A stretch of DNA of 64,000 nt. Source: JBBDXS01 sp040902195. Lineage in GTDB: Bacteria; Chloroflexota; Dehalococcoidia; DSTF01; RBG-16-68-14. The notes below the pieces were generated by a model. The model saw only the letters and a program-made list of their open reading frames with translations, had not been told where the DNA came from and searched no databases. The position numbers and the translations under genes were made by a program. Where the stretch lies: positions 124,001 to 188,000 of the forward strand of contig JBBDXS010000019.1 in assembly GCA_040902195.1 (NCBI GenBank). The letters are read 5' to 3'. Shown here piece by piece: positions 8,934 through 18,169 of this stretch. Every line of letters begins with the position of its first letter. Within the stretch, counting starts at the first letter, position 1.

Positions 8934-10601
8934 CTACATGCGATCGGGCGCAGACATGCCCATGAGGTCGAGCGTTGTTGCCAGCACCGACTGCACAGCG
9001 GCGACGAGCTTGAGCCGCGCCTTCGATAGCGGCACGTTCTCCTCGTCGACGACGCGGCACTTTTCGTAGAAGTCGTGGAACGTTGTCGCGAGCTCTTGTG
9101 CGTAGTAAGGCAAGTGATGCGGCTCCAGCGTCAGCGCGATCGACTCGACCAGCTCCGGGAGCGTGAGCATCTTGCGTACGAGCGTCAACTCGACCGGGTG
9201 CGTAAGGAGCGCGGTGTCGCCGCCCTCGATGTCGCCCAGACGCTCCTGCGCGGTGCGCAGGATGCCCGCGACGCGCGCGTGTGCGTACTGGATGTAGTAG
9301 ACGGGGTTTTCCGAGCTCTGCTGCTTCGCCAGCTCGAGGTCGAAATCGATCGGTACGTCTGCGGAGCGCGAGAGGAAGAAGTAGAGACAGGCGTCTTTGC
9401 CGACTTCGTCCATTACCTCACGCAGCGTGATGATGTCGCCGCTGCGCTTCGAGAGCTTGAGGACCTCATCGCCGCGCCGCAACGAGACGAGCTGGCCGAT
9501 GACGATCGTCAGCCGCTCGGGATCGATGCCCATCGCCTCGATGGCGAGCTGGAGGGGCCGGACGTGGCCCTGGTGGTCGGCGCCCCAGATGTCGACCACG
9601 CGGTCGAAGTTGCGCACGAGGAACTTGTCGTAGTGGTAGCCAATGTCCGTCGCGAGATAAGTCGGTGCGCCGCTGGAGCGGACGAGCACCTCATCCTTGT
9701 CCGCGCCGAGCTGGCTCGTCGCGAACCAGACCGCGCCCTCGCGCTCGGTAATGAGGCCCTTCTCACGCAGGAGCGACATGACTTTGTCGTAGTACCCGGC
9801 TTCGAAGACGGTTTGCTCGCGGTACCAGTGGTCGAAGTGCACGCCGAGGTCGGCAAGATCGCGACGGACCCAATCCATCACCTCTTCCATGCCCGAGCGC
9901 CAGAGCTCCTCAGGCGGCGGCTCGCCTTCGGGCCGGAGCAGCGAATCGCCGAAGCGTTCCCTGGCCTGCTCCGCCAGCTCGATCATGTAGGTGCCGACGT
10001 ATCCGTCCTCCGGCACGGGAACGTCGCGGCCGAAGAGCTGCTGGTAGCGCGCGTACAGTGTGCGGGCGAAGGTATCGACTTGCGCGCCGGCGTCGTTGAA
10101 GTAGTACTCGGCCTCGGCGTCGTAGCCCGCCGCAGCGAGGACGCGCGTGAGCGCGCCGCCCATCGCGGCCCAGCGGCCGTTGCCTGCGTGGAGCGGACCT
10201 GTCGGGTTGGCGCTCACGAATTCGACCTGGACCTTCTGCCCGCGACCGACAGGCACGCGCGCGAACTCGGGCCCGGCGGCCAGGATCGCGTCGACCTGGC
10301 GCGCGAGCCACGCCTCGCTCAGGTGGAAGTTGACGAAGCCGGGCGGCGCTACTTCGATGCGCTCGATGGCCTCGTTAGGCGGCGCGTGGCTGGCGAGCAC
10401 CTCGCCCAGCTTGATCGGGTTCTCGCGCGCCGCGCGGGCGAGGCGCAGCGGCAGGCTCGTCGCGTAGTCGCCGTGTTCGGGACGCTGGGGACGCTCGATG
10501 ACGATCTCGGGTAGCGCAACGGAGGGGAGGGCGCCAGAGCGCTGCGCGGCGGCGACGGCCTCCTCCACGATGCGGGCGATCTCGTGCTTGATGACGATCA
10601 T
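8934..10601 (-). CDS. argS: Arginine--tRNA ligase
   Basis: A 555-residue class I aminoacyl-tRNA synthetase. The N-terminal Add-1 domain (residues 1-110) is followed by FVSANPTGPLHAGNGR, where HAGN stands for the HIGH signature, the insertion and catalytic segments including SSGAPTYLATDIGYH, and LKLSKRSGD as the KMSKS-like loop. The C-terminal anticodon domain ends in LDLMGMSAPDRM, typical of ArgS. It follows the DUF402 gene by 7 nt. Confidence 0.98.
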   Translation of the reverse strand: MIVIKHEIARIVEEAVAAAQRSGALPSVALPEIVIERPQRPEHGDYATSLPLRLARAARENPIKLGEVLASHAPPNEAIERIEVAPPGFVNFHLSEAWLARQVDAILAAGPEFARVPVGRGQKVQVEFVSANPTGPLHAGNGRWAAMGGALTRVLAAAGYDAEAEYYFNDAGAQVDTFARTLYARYQQLFGRDVPVPEDGYVGTYMIELAEQARERFGDSLLRPEGEPPPEELWRSGMEEVMDWVRRDLADLGVHFDHWYREQTVFEAGYYDKVMSLLREKGLITEREGAVWFATSQLGADKDEVLVRSSGAPTYLATDIGYHYDKFLVRNFDRVVDIWGADHQGHVRPLQLAIEAMGIDPERLTIVIGQLVSLRRGDEVLKLSKRSGDIITLREVMDEVGKDACLYFFLSRSADVPIDFDLELAKQQSSENPVYYIQYAHARVAGILRTAQERLGDIEGGDTALLTHPVELTLVRKMLTLPELVESIALTLEPHHLPYYAQELATTFHDFYEKCRVVDEENVPLSKARLKLVAAVQSVLATTLDLMGMSAPDRM

Positions 10602-10608
10602 TGATGCC

Positions 10609-11103
10609 TCAGGGGCGCCGGAAGGGGAACTGGCCCGTTCGGGCCAGCTCCAACAGCTCGTCGACGGCGCGGCGGGCGTACTCGATCACGTCAGGAGCAT
10701 AGCCCATGCGCCCGCTGTTTTCCAGGAACTCATCCTCATCGAGCACCTGCGCCTCGCCGTTCGACCCAACGCTTACGTCGAGATCGAGGTCGATGTAGCG
10801 GACGGTCTCGCCGTCGAAGAGAGCGGGCGTGGTGACGTTGCAGTACCAGTGATCGAGCCCGCCGCCGCGCGGCCGGTCGCAGCGCATGACGTTGTACCAG
10901 CGTTCGGACCAGAAATGGTTGCGCGTGTCCCAAGGCGTGACCCAGTTGCCCTTCCAGTTGCCCAGCTCCTGGCCGGCGAAGTTGGTCGTGATCAAGAGTG
11001 GAGCCTGCTCGAGCACGAGGAAGGAGTCGAACTCCCAGTGCGCGGAGCCGTCGTACTTGGTCGAGACGACATGGATCCGGCGGCCGGTCGGTGGTGCTGT
11101 CAT
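10609..11103 (-). CDS. DUF402 domain protein
   Basis: A 164-residue protein starting at ATG 11103, inside the stop of the upstream gene (ATGA). The DUF402 pattern is clear: a Trp-rich first half (NHFWSERWYNVMR), then DHWYCNVTTPA, the acidic RYIDLDLDV metal-binding stretch and the C-terminal DEDEFLE. Known members include nucleoside tri/diphosphatases such as FomD and Staphylococcus Ntdp, in which these carboxylates bind divalent metal. The cellular substrate here is not known. Confidence 0.86.
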   Translation of the reverse strand: MTAPPTGRRIHVVSTKYDGSAHWEFDSFLVLEQAPLLITTNFAGQELGNWKGNWVTPWDTRNHFWSERWYNVMRCDRPRGGGLDHWYCNVTTPALFDGETVRYIDLDLDVSVGSNGEAQVLDEDEFLENSGRMGYAPDVIEYARRAVDELLELARTGQFPFRRP

Positions 11104-12767
11104 CGTAACCCCGGTGCGTGAAGCTGCGAGACCGTGTCGCTGCGCTGCAGGAAGTTGTACCACTTGCCATCGAGCTCGATGGCGCGGAGCGTGTAGAGCT
11201 GCGGCAGGCGCGGGTCCGACATGATCGCCGTCTTGGCGGGTAGCGTGGTCCCTCCCGCCGCGAGGCGCCAGAAGTCGTCGCTGCTGTACGGTGCGTTCTG
11301 GCCGTCGCCTGTGACGATGATCTCCGGCCGGACGACCTCGAGGACGTAATCGACGTTAAAGCGCTCGTGTCCGGCGATGCCCAAGCCGAAGTCCTCGATC
11401 TTCGTATGTGCGATCGTTTCGTCGTTGAGCCCAAGCAGATCGAGCGTGTCGCGGTCGCTATGGTACGCAACCGAGCCGACCGCCCAGGCCGCGATTGTGT
11501 AATCCGCCGGCGTATATTCGCTGAACCACGTGCCGATCGTCTCGCGTTGCGCTTGCGCGGCGCGGTCCTTAGGTATGTACGGGTTGTTCGAGCCGCGCAA
11601 AAGGAGAAGAGCGGCGATGGCGGCGACGGCTCCCGCCGCGACCGCGCGCTGCGCCGTCTCGAGCGAGAGGCGTGCTAGGGCCGCCGCGAAGCCAGAGAGG
11701 CCCGCGAGATAGAGCAGCGGCAGCACCGGCACGATGAACCGCCCGTGTCCGAACGCGTCGCCGCCCTCGGGGATGACCGTTAGGAAGAGCGCAGCCGACA
11801 GCGCGGCGATGTATGCGCCGTCACGACGCAAGCGCGGCGCAAGAAGCAGCAGCGCCGCGATGCCGGCGTACATCGGCAGGACCTGGTAGCTGAGCGTCCC
11901 CGCTTCGAGATAGTCGGCGCCGCGCTGGATGATCGCGGTGCTGGCTTCGACCTTCGCGTAGTACGTGTTCGGGAAGAGGTAGCCGTAATAGCTGTAGCGC
12001 CAGAGGAAGTAGGCGCCGAACAGAGCGCCGAACACTGCCGCCCACGCCGCTACGCGAAGCAGCGTTCGCCGCCGCGTCGATGCGTCCTGCACACCATCGA
12101 GCATGAACGCGCCCGTCACGACCGCGGCGACGATGACCTCGGGGCGCGACATGGCGACTGCCGTGAACGCGACCGCAGACCATGGTACGAGGCTATTCGA
12201 TCGCCGCTCCCGCATATATACGAGTGCGCCTGCCGTGAGCGTGAACATAAACAGCGGCGTCTCCATGCCCGAAAAGCCCCAGAATGCGACGCCATCGACG
12301 AGCGCGATCGCCAGAAGCGTAGCGGCCGGCACGAGGGGGCTATCGATGCCGCTGCCGGGCTGACCGCGCGACCAGAGACGCCAGATCGCGATGACGGCGA
12401 GCATCGTGCCGAGCGCCGTGACGTAATCGAGCAGGCGCGCGGCGTCCTCGATGTCCATGCCTAGCTTGTGGAGCGCGGCGAGCAGGACCATCCAGAGGAA
12501 ACTCGAGTAGCCCTCGACGTGGCCGGTGCTGTTCCAGTCCGGCCCGAGGCCGTCCGCCAGGTGTTTCGAGTAGCGAAACGTGATGAACGCGTCGTCGACG
12601 GGGAAGTGATTGAAATAGCCCGGCCCGTGGAACACGAGCAGCCCGAACGCCCCGAGCAGCGCCACGGCGGCGGCAGCATTGCGCCGTTGCGACGACAGCG
12701 CGTACGCCGCGGCCATGGTGGCGGCAGCGATGACGCAGCTCAGCAGCACGAAGAGCGGAAACGGCAT
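11100..12767 (-). CDS. GT-C fold membrane glycosyltransferase
   Basis: A 555-residue polytopic membrane protein with about ten hydrophobic segments. After the second segment a periplasmic loop carries PVDDAFITFRYSKHLADG, the acidic DD motif expected of polyprenyl-phosphate-dependent GT-C enzymes (PMT/ArnT/arabinofuranosyltransferase class), followed by EGYSSFLWM. A soluble domain follows residue about 400. It would transfer a sugar from a lipid carrier on the outer face of the membrane; donor and acceptor cannot be assigned. It starts 2 bp after recG ends and overlaps the DUF402 gene by 4 bp. Confidence 0.83.
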   Translation of the reverse strand: MPFPLFVLLSCVIAAATMAAAYALSSQRRNAAAAVALLGAFGLLVFHGPGYFNHFPVDDAFITFRYSKHLADGLGPDWNSTGHVEGYSSFLWMVLLAALHKLGMDIEDAARLLDYVTALGTMLAVIAIWRLWSRGQPGSGIDSPLVPAATLLAIALVDGVAFWGFSGMETPLFMFTLTAGALVYMRERRSNSLVPWSAVAFTAVAMSRPEVIVAAVVTGAFMLDGVQDASTRRRTLLRVAAWAAVFGALFGAYFLWRYSYYGYLFPNTYYAKVEASTAIIQRGADYLEAGTLSYQVLPMYAGIAALLLLAPRLRRDGAYIAALSAALFLTVIPEGGDAFGHGRFIVPVLPLLYLAGLSGFAAALARLSLETAQRAVAAGAVAAIAALLLLRGSNNPYIPKDRAAQAQRETIGTWFSEYTPADYTIAAWAVGSVAYHSDRDTLDLLGLNDETIAHTKIEDFGLGIAGHERFNVDYVLEVVRPEIIVTGDGQNAPYSSDDFWRLAAGGTTLPAKTAIMSDPRLPQLYTLRAIELDGKWYNFLQRSDTVSQLHAPGLR

Positions 12768-12769
12768 CG

Positions 12770-15196
12770 CTAGTGCACTTCGCCGGTGACCAGCTCGAAG
12801 AGGCGCGCGGCCTCCCGGGCGAGCGCGGCGTGCTCGGGCTTCGCGAGGCCGGGATCGTCTTCCAGGATGCGCGCGGCCTCCGAGCGGGCGAGCTCGATCA
12901 GGCGCGTGTCGAGGAGGCTGGCGATGCGGAAGTCAGGCAGGCCGGACTGACGCGTGCCGAAGAACTCGCCGGGACCGCGCATGTTTAGGTCGGCCTCCGC
13001 GAGCTTGAAGCCGTCCGTCGTCGACTCCATGAGCCGCAGGCGCTGCTGCGCTTCCATCGACGGGCTCTCGGAGAGCAGCAGGCAGTACGACTGTTCGGCG
13101 CCGCGCCCGACGCGGCCGCGGAACTGGTGGAGCTGCGCCAGCCCGAAGCGGTCCGCGCCCTCGATCAGCATGACGGAGGCGTTCGGCACGTCGATCCCCA
13201 CCTCGACGACGGCGGTCGAGACGAGGATATCGGCCTCGCCCGCGCGGAAGCGCTGCATCGCGGCGTCCTTCTCCTTCGCGTTCATGCGCCCGTGGACGAG
13301 GTCGAGGCGTAGCTCCGGGAAGACTTCTGTGCTCAGGCTTTCGTACTCCTGCACTGCGGCCTTCGATTGCAGCGTTTCCGATTCCTCGACGAGCGGGCAG
13401 ACGACAAACGCCTGCCTCCCGGTCCGCACCTGCGCGCGCAGGAACTCGTATGCGTCTTGCCGGTGCTCGGGCGGCCACCACTTCGTCTCGATGGGCTTGC
13501 GGCCGGGCGGCATCTCGTCGATGACGGACACGTCGAGGTCGCCGTAGAGCGTGAGGTAGAGCGAGCGCGGGATCGGCGTCGCCGTCATGACGAGCATGTG
13601 CGCGGCGCGACCGGCCTTGCTGCGCAGCTCGGCACGCTGCATGACGCCGAAGCGGTGCTGCTCGTCCACGATCGCGAAGCCGAGGTTGTCGAATGAGACG
13701 CCCTTCTGGATCAGCGCGTGCGTGCCGACCGCGATGTCGATCTCGCCCGACTCGATGCGCTCGTAGAGCTGTGACTTGTGGCTCGCACGCAGGCTGCCCG
13801 TGAGCAACGCGATGTGCAGCGGCCTATCGAGGTACTGGGGCGTCGCTTCCGCTACGGGCCCGTCGGTCGTGTCCGCGCCAAACAGCGCGCAGAGCGTGCG
13901 GTAGTGCTGCTCGGCGAGGATCTCCGTCGGCGCCATCATGGCTCCCTGATGCCCCGACACGACGGCAGCGAGCAGGCCGCACGCTGCCACGACGGTCTTG
14001 CCGCTACCGACGTCGCCCTGGAGCAGGCGGCTCATCGGCATGTCTTGCGCTAAGTCATCGCGTAGTTGCCCGAGCGCTTTGTGCTGCGCGTTCGTTAGCT
14101 TGTAGGGCAGCGTCGCGAGGAAGCTGTCGAGGACGTCCTGTTCGATCGCGATGCCGTCAGCGCTGCCGGGCTTGCGCCAGGCTGCGCGTCGCTGCAACAC
14201 CGAGATCTGGAGCGGAAGCATCTCGTCCAGCGCGAGACGGCGGCGCGCGCGCGCGATGGAGTCCTGGTCGTCGGGGTAGTGCGCCTGCCGGACGGCCTGC
14301 TGCACGTCCATCAGGTCAAGGCGTCCTCGCAGCTCTTCCGGCAGCGGGTCGACGAGCAACCCGGCGTACAGCTCGAGCGCCTGGCGCGTAGTGCGGCGCA
14401 GCGTGCGTCCGGTCAGGCCCGCCGTACCCGGGTACACCGGCACGAGCCGCCCGGTGTGCGTGAGCTCCTCGCCGGTCTCCCAGAGCTCCCACTCCGGGTT
14501 CTCGAGTGTCGGCCGCCCTTTGTAGATGCTGACCTTGCCCGAAAGGACGATGTCAGCGTTCGTCTTGAGCTGTTTGGCCAGCCACGGCTGGCGGAACCAG
14601 ACGACACGCATCATGCCCGACTCGTCGCCGACGTCGGCTTCCGTGCCCTTGATGCGCCCGAGCTGACCTTCGTGGGCGTCCCAGACACGCACACGCACCG
14701 TCGCGTCCTCGCCGGCCTTCAGGTCCGCGACGGGCCGCAGGTTTGCGAAGTCGTTGTAGCGGCGCGGGAAGAGATAGACCAGATCGCGCACGGTGCGCAC
14801 GCCCAGGTTCTCGAAGCGCGCGGCGAGGCCTTCCTTGACGCCTCTGAGCACCGTCACCGGCGCCTCGATGCCTGTTGGAACGTCTGGTCTGACAACGCGA
14901 GGCGTCGTTGGCGCGGAGCGACGCGCCGGGGTGCCGGCCGCGCCGAGAGCGCCGCTGATCCAGCGAGCGCGGGCGGCGGCCGAAAGGCTTCCGTAGCCGC
15001 CGGGAGGCAGCGAGCTGACGGCGTCGCGCAGCGACGCCGGAACGCCTTCCGACTTCATAAGATTGCGCAGAAACGCATCAAGGCCGCCCGCGACGGCTTT
15101 ATTCTCGAACGTGAGCTTGCGCTCCAGCTCGAGCACCTTGCGCGCCAGCACGGTGGCGTCTTGCTGGCGAACACGCGCTGGCCGTCCAGCGCTCAC
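12770..15196 (-). CDS. recG: ATP-dependent DNA helicase RecG
   Basis: An 808-residue branch-migration helicase for stalled forks and recombination intermediates. An N-terminal extension of about 125 residues precedes the wedge/OB domain (VRVRVWDAHEGQ). Walker A is LQGDVGSGKTVVA, the DEAD-box equivalent is DEQHRFGVMQR, motif III is MTATPIPRSLYLT, and motif VI is FRGRVGRGAEQSYC. The long N-terminal extension with a coiled-coil-like ARKVLELERKL segment exceeds the E. coli protein. It overlaps degV by ATGA. Confidence 0.98.
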   Translation of the reverse strand: MSAGRPARVRQQDATVLARKVLELERKLTFENKAVAGGLDAFLRNLMKSEGVPASLRDAVSSLPPGGYGSLSAAARARWISGALGAAGTPARRSAPTTPRVVRPDVPTGIEAPVTVLRGVKEGLAARFENLGVRTVRDLVYLFPRRYNDFANLRPVADLKAGEDATVRVRVWDAHEGQLGRIKGTEADVGDESGMMRVVWFRQPWLAKQLKTNADIVLSGKVSIYKGRPTLENPEWELWETGEELTHTGRLVPVYPGTAGLTGRTLRRTTRQALELYAGLLVDPLPEELRGRLDLMDVQQAVRQAHYPDDQDSIARARRRLALDEMLPLQISVLQRRAAWRKPGSADGIAIEQDVLDSFLATLPYKLTNAQHKALGQLRDDLAQDMPMSRLLQGDVGSGKTVVAACGLLAAVVSGHQGAMMAPTEILAEQHYRTLCALFGADTTDGPVAEATPQYLDRPLHIALLTGSLRASHKSQLYERIESGEIDIAVGTHALIQKGVSFDNLGFAIVDEQHRFGVMQRAELRSKAGRAAHMLVMTATPIPRSLYLTLYGDLDVSVIDEMPPGRKPIETKWWPPEHRQDAYEFLRAQVRTGRQAFVVCPLVEESETLQSKAAVQEYESLSTEVFPELRLDLVHGRMNAKEKDAAMQRFRAGEADILVSTAVVEVGIDVPNASVMLIEGADRFGLAQLHQFRGRVGRGAEQSYCLLLSESPSMEAQQRLRLMESTTDGFKLAEADLNMRGPGEFFGTRQSGLPDFRIASLLDTRLIELARSEAARILEDDPGLAKPEHAALAREAARLFELVTGEVH

Positions 15197-16128
15197 GATG
15201 ACGCCTCCTTATCGGGCGGCGGTTGAGCGAGCACAACGGCGAGGCCGATGATTCCCGGGCCTCCGTGCACGCCGATCACGGGCCCCATCGTTCCGAGATA
15301 GACCGGGACGTTTGGGTGGCGTTTCTTCACTTCGCCCACGAGGTAGTCGGCATCAGCAGGCGTAGTCGACTGCATGACGACCGCTTCCTGGACCTCCGGA
15401 TCGCCTTCGAAGCAGGTGTCCAGCAGCGCTTCGAGCGCTTTCTTGCGCGTACGAACGCGTGCCAGGGGAAACGTCTCGCCGTTTCGAATGGTTACGATCG
15501 GCTTGAGGCGTAGCAGGCCACCGACGAACGCCTGCGCGCGACCGATGCGGCCACCGCGGCGCAGGAACTCCAGCGTATCGAGCGCCACGGCGAGGCGCTC
15601 GCGTCGCAGGACGGAACGCGCGGCGGCGGCGCACTCGTCCAGGTCGGCGCCATCGCGCGCGGCGCGCGCCGCCGCGATCACGGCGAGGCCCATCGGCATC
15701 GAGACCGTGCCGGAGTCGATGATATCAATGCTGCAGCGGCCGACGAGCTCGCGCGCGGCCAGCCGCGCCGTCTCGACCGTGCCCGAGAAGCGCGCCGACA
15801 GGTGGATGGAAACGATGCGCTCGGTGTGCTGCGCCAGCTCCTCGTAGACCGTGCGGAACTCGCCGACGGACGGCTGTGACGTCTGTGGCAGCTCGGTCGC
15901 GGTTGCGAGCTTGCGGAAGAACTCTTCGGTGGTGAGATCGATACCGTCGCGGAAGCTCTCGTTGCCGAAGATGACCTGGAGCGGCACGACGGTGATCAGC
16001 AGGTCGCGCGCCATGTCGGGAGGCAGGTCGGCCGTGCTGTCGGTGACGATGCGCACGGGCCGCGCGGGCGCCTCCGCCTCCTTCGGGCGGCGCGGGACCA
16101 GATCGCGGATCTTTCGGAACAGGGTCAT
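15193..16128 (-). CDS. DegV family fatty-acid-binding protein (FakB-like)
   Basis: A 311-residue DegV-domain protein. Seen: VTDSTADLP near residue 30, SIHLSARFSGT, DSGTVSMPMG and the C-terminal GVHGGPGIIGLA, all fatty-acid pocket and head-group motifs. FakB proteins carry a fatty acid so that FakA can phosphorylate it for phospholipid synthesis. The start at 16128 lies in the fakA stop (ATGA); longer readings would run far into fakA. Confidence 0.92.
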   Translation of the reverse strand: MTLFRKIRDLVPRRPKEAEAPARPVRIVTDSTADLPPDMARDLLITVVPLQVIFGNESFRDGIDLTTEEFFRKLATATELPQTSQPSVGEFRTVYEELAQHTERIVSIHLSARFSGTVETARLAARELVGRCSIDIIDSGTVSMPMGLAVIAAARAARDGADLDECAAAARSVLRRERLAVALDTLEFLRRGGRIGRAQAFVGGLLRLKPIVTIRNGETFPLARVRTRKKALEALLDTCFEGDPEVQEAVVMQSTTPADADYLVGEVKKRHPNVPVYLGTMGPVIGVHGGPGIIGLAVVLAQPPPDKEASS

Positions 16129-17804
16129 TCCAGAGAGAGGATATACGGATAGTGAGGCTGGCCGCCTCGTACGAGCTGTAGCTCGAGCTCGGCGAACTGC
16201 GAGCGTAGCTCCGCGGCGAGCGACTGCGCGTCCGCGTCTCGGACATCCGCGCCTGCGTAGAGCGTGAGCAGGCTCGTGTCCGGCGTCCGCATCAGATCGA
16301 TGCACTCGCGTACCGCGGATGGCACGTCAGGCGCGACGACGCGCAACGAGCCGTCGATGATACCGATCGCCTGGCCCTCCTCGATGCGGCGACCCTCCAT
16401 CGTCGTCGCGCGAACGGCGCGCGTTACTTCTGCGGACCGCACGGACGTCAGCGCGCGCTCCATCGCTGCGACGTTCGCCTCGAACGGGACGTCCGAGGTG
16501 AGCGCGAGGACAGCGGCGACGCCCTGCGGGATCGACCGCGAAGGAATCACGGCGACACGCTTCGCTGAGCGCTCGGCCGCCTGCTGCGCCGCCGCGATGA
16601 TGTTCTTGTTGTTCGGCAACACAGCGACCTCGCCCTCGGGGCACGCCTCGATTGCCGCGAGGACCTCGCCGGCGCTGGGGTTCATCGTCTGTCCGCCCTG
16701 CACGAGGTGCGTTACGCCCACGCTACGAAACGCCGCCTCGATGCCGGGGCCGGCAGCGACCGCGACGACGCCGAGCGTGGAGGCGACGGACGTGGCAGGC
16801 ATCTCGGCTTCGACGAAGCGCTGGATCTGCGCCTCCATGTTATCGACCTTGACGCGCGAGAGGTCTCCTAAGCTACGGCCGTACGCGAGTGCGTCGTCGG
16901 GGACCGTCGTGTGGAGATGTACCCGCAGCAGATCGTGGTCGCCGACGACGAGCAGCGATGTACCGAGTATGGCGAGGTGCGTCCGCGCGTCGGCCGCAGC
17001 CTCACGGCTGCCCGACACGACGAACTCCGTGCAGTAGCCGGTCTCGCCTTCGTGCGCCTCGTGGAACGTAGCCGCCTCGTTGCGCCACTCCGCTTGCACC
17101 GCGACGTCGGGCGCGAGGTCGACGTCGAGCGGTTCGCCCCGCATCGACCGCAGCATGCCCTCCAAGATGACGGCGAGACCCAACCCGCCGGCATCGACGA
17201 CGCCGGCCTCCTTGAGGACGGGCAGCAACTCCGGCGTCCGCTCGACGGAGGCCTTCGCCGCCTCGACAGCGCGCGCGAGCGTCTCGTCCGCCGCGGCGGG
17301 CGTATCGCGCGCGACGGCGTCGGCAGCGTCACGGATCACGGTGAGGATCGTGCCTTCCCTGGGCTCTGAGAGCGCCTTCTGCGCTTCACGCGCTCCGGCT
17401 ACCAGCGCCGCCGCGATTGCGGGGCCGTCGGCTTCGTTCCGTCCGGCAAGCGCGCTCGCAATGCCGCGCAGAACCTGCGAGAGGATCACACCGGAGTTGC
17501 CGCGTGCGCCCATCAGCGCGCCGCGGGCCAGCGCCTCCGCGACAGCTCCCGCGCCGCCCTCGGGTGCGCTCGCCATCTCATCGACGGCGGCGCGAAACGT
17601 GAGATGCATGTTGGTGCCGGTGTCGCCGTCGGGCACGGGAAAGACGTTAATGGCGTTCAGGACGCCGGCGTGTCGTTGGAGGAGGGCGCTGGCGTCGTTG
17701 CAGGCGAGACGCAGGAGAGCGCCATCCAGCGCGGCGATGGCACGCCCCCCGGACGGCACCCGTCCCGCCGTTGGCCGTGGGGCGTCATCCGCTGGTTTCG
17801 GCAT
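16125..17804 (-). CDS. fakA: DAK1/DegV-associated fatty acid kinase (FakA/YloV-like)
   Basis: A 559-residue kinase with an N-terminal DhaL-type nucleotide domain (PVPDGDTGTNM near residue 57, then MGARGNSGVILSQ) and a C-terminal DegV-like region. It phosphorylates fatty acids bound to FakB, the adjacent DegV protein, giving acyl phosphate for membrane lipids. It is the first gene of the run fakA-degV-recG-GT-C-DUF402-argS-S51 and is divergent from rpmB, a pairing common in Gram-positive-like phyla. Confidence 0.95.
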   Translation of the reverse strand: MPKPADDAPRPTAGRVPSGGRAIAALDGALLRLACNDASALLQRHAGVLNAINVFPVPDGDTGTNMHLTFRAAVDEMASAPEGGAGAVAEALARGALMGARGNSGVILSQVLRGIASALAGRNEADGPAIAAALVAGAREAQKALSEPREGTILTVIRDAADAVARDTPAAADETLARAVEAAKASVERTPELLPVLKEAGVVDAGGLGLAVILEGMLRSMRGEPLDVDLAPDVAVQAEWRNEAATFHEAHEGETGYCTEFVVSGSREAAADARTHLAILGTSLLVVGDHDLLRVHLHTTVPDDALAYGRSLGDLSRVKVDNMEAQIQRFVEAEMPATSVASTLGVVAVAAGPGIEAAFRSVGVTHLVQGGQTMNPSAGEVLAAIEACPEGEVAVLPNNKNIIAAAQQAAERSAKRVAVIPSRSIPQGVAAVLALTSDVPFEANVAAMERALTSVRSAEVTRAVRATTMEGRRIEEGQAIGIIDGSLRVVAPDVPSAVRECIDLMRTPDTSLLTLYAGADVRDADAQSLAAELRSQFAELELQLVRGGQPHYPYILSLE

Positions 17805-17818
17805 CGGTATTGCGCAGG

Positions 17819-17847
17819 TTGCTTCTGCTCCGGAGCCCTGGTAGGAT
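17819..17847 (+). promoter_or_regulatory. rpmB promoter
   Basis: TTGCTT (17819-17824), a 17-bp spacer and TAGGAT (17842-17847) form a good sigma-70-type promoter. It points away from fakA and leaves a leader of about 55 nt before rpmB. Confidence 0.6.
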
Positions 17848-17867
17848 GCGGTATCGCAATTCTAGCC

Positions 17868-17887
17868 TGCCCCGTTCGAGCGGGGCA
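17868..17887 (+). promoter_or_regulatory. Hairpin in the rpmB mRNA leader
   Basis: TGCCCCG pairs with CGGGGCA around a 6-nt TTCGAG loop, 22 nt before the rpmB ATG and inside the predicted leader. It has no U-tract, so it is not a simple terminator. A role in ribosomal-protein feedback or mRNA stability is possible but unproven. Confidence 0.45.
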
Positions 17888-17909
17888 AGCTGACGTAACG
17901 AGGACAAGC

Positions 17910-18122
17910 ATGCCAGCGGTCTGCGACATTTGTAGCAAGGGAACCAAGTTCGGCCGGAACATCCGTCATAAGAGCACGGGTCGCTGGCAGCGTAAGGCCT
18001 CGCGCACGCCGCGCCTCTTCAAGCCAAACCTCCAGCGCCTCACCATTCTTCGCAACGGCAAGTCGATGCGCATGCGGCTCTGCACGCGCTGCGCGCGCAC
18101 AACGCTCAAGCAAGCAAGCTAA
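17910..18122 (+). CDS. rpmB: 50S ribosomal protein L28
   Basis: A 70-residue L28. The N-terminal CDIC and C-terminal CTRC pairs make this the zinc-binding (C+) form. KGTKFGRNIRHKSTGRW and NGKSMRMRLCTRC are family-specific. The start ATG at 17910 follows AACGAGGACA. The gene is monocistronic, ending before a hairpin that sits against the convergent rpe gene. Confidence 0.98.
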   Translation: MPAVCDICSKGTKFGRNIRHKSTGRWQRKASRTPRLFKPNLQRLTILRNGKSMRMRLCTRCARTTLKQAS

Positions 18123-18146
18123 GCCTGGCTCTGGTCGAGATGTTGC

Positions 18147-18166
18147 GGGCGCACGAAGGTGCGCCC
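18147..18166 (+). repeat. REP-like palindrome between rpmB and rpe
   Basis: GGGCGCAC and GTGCGCCC pair perfectly around a GAAG tetraloop, followed by CTGCTACG. The CTA of this flank (18170-18172) is the complement of the rpe stop codon. It may end rpmB transcription. The same palindrome-plus-CTACG design recurs elsewhere in the window. Confidence 0.6.
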
Positions 18167-18169
18167 CTG

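Noticed and set aside
9075..10514. Long plus-strand open frame opposite argS
   Set aside because: It lies wholly inside a certain argS gene, and its translation is a low-complexity shadow typical of GC-rich antisense frames.
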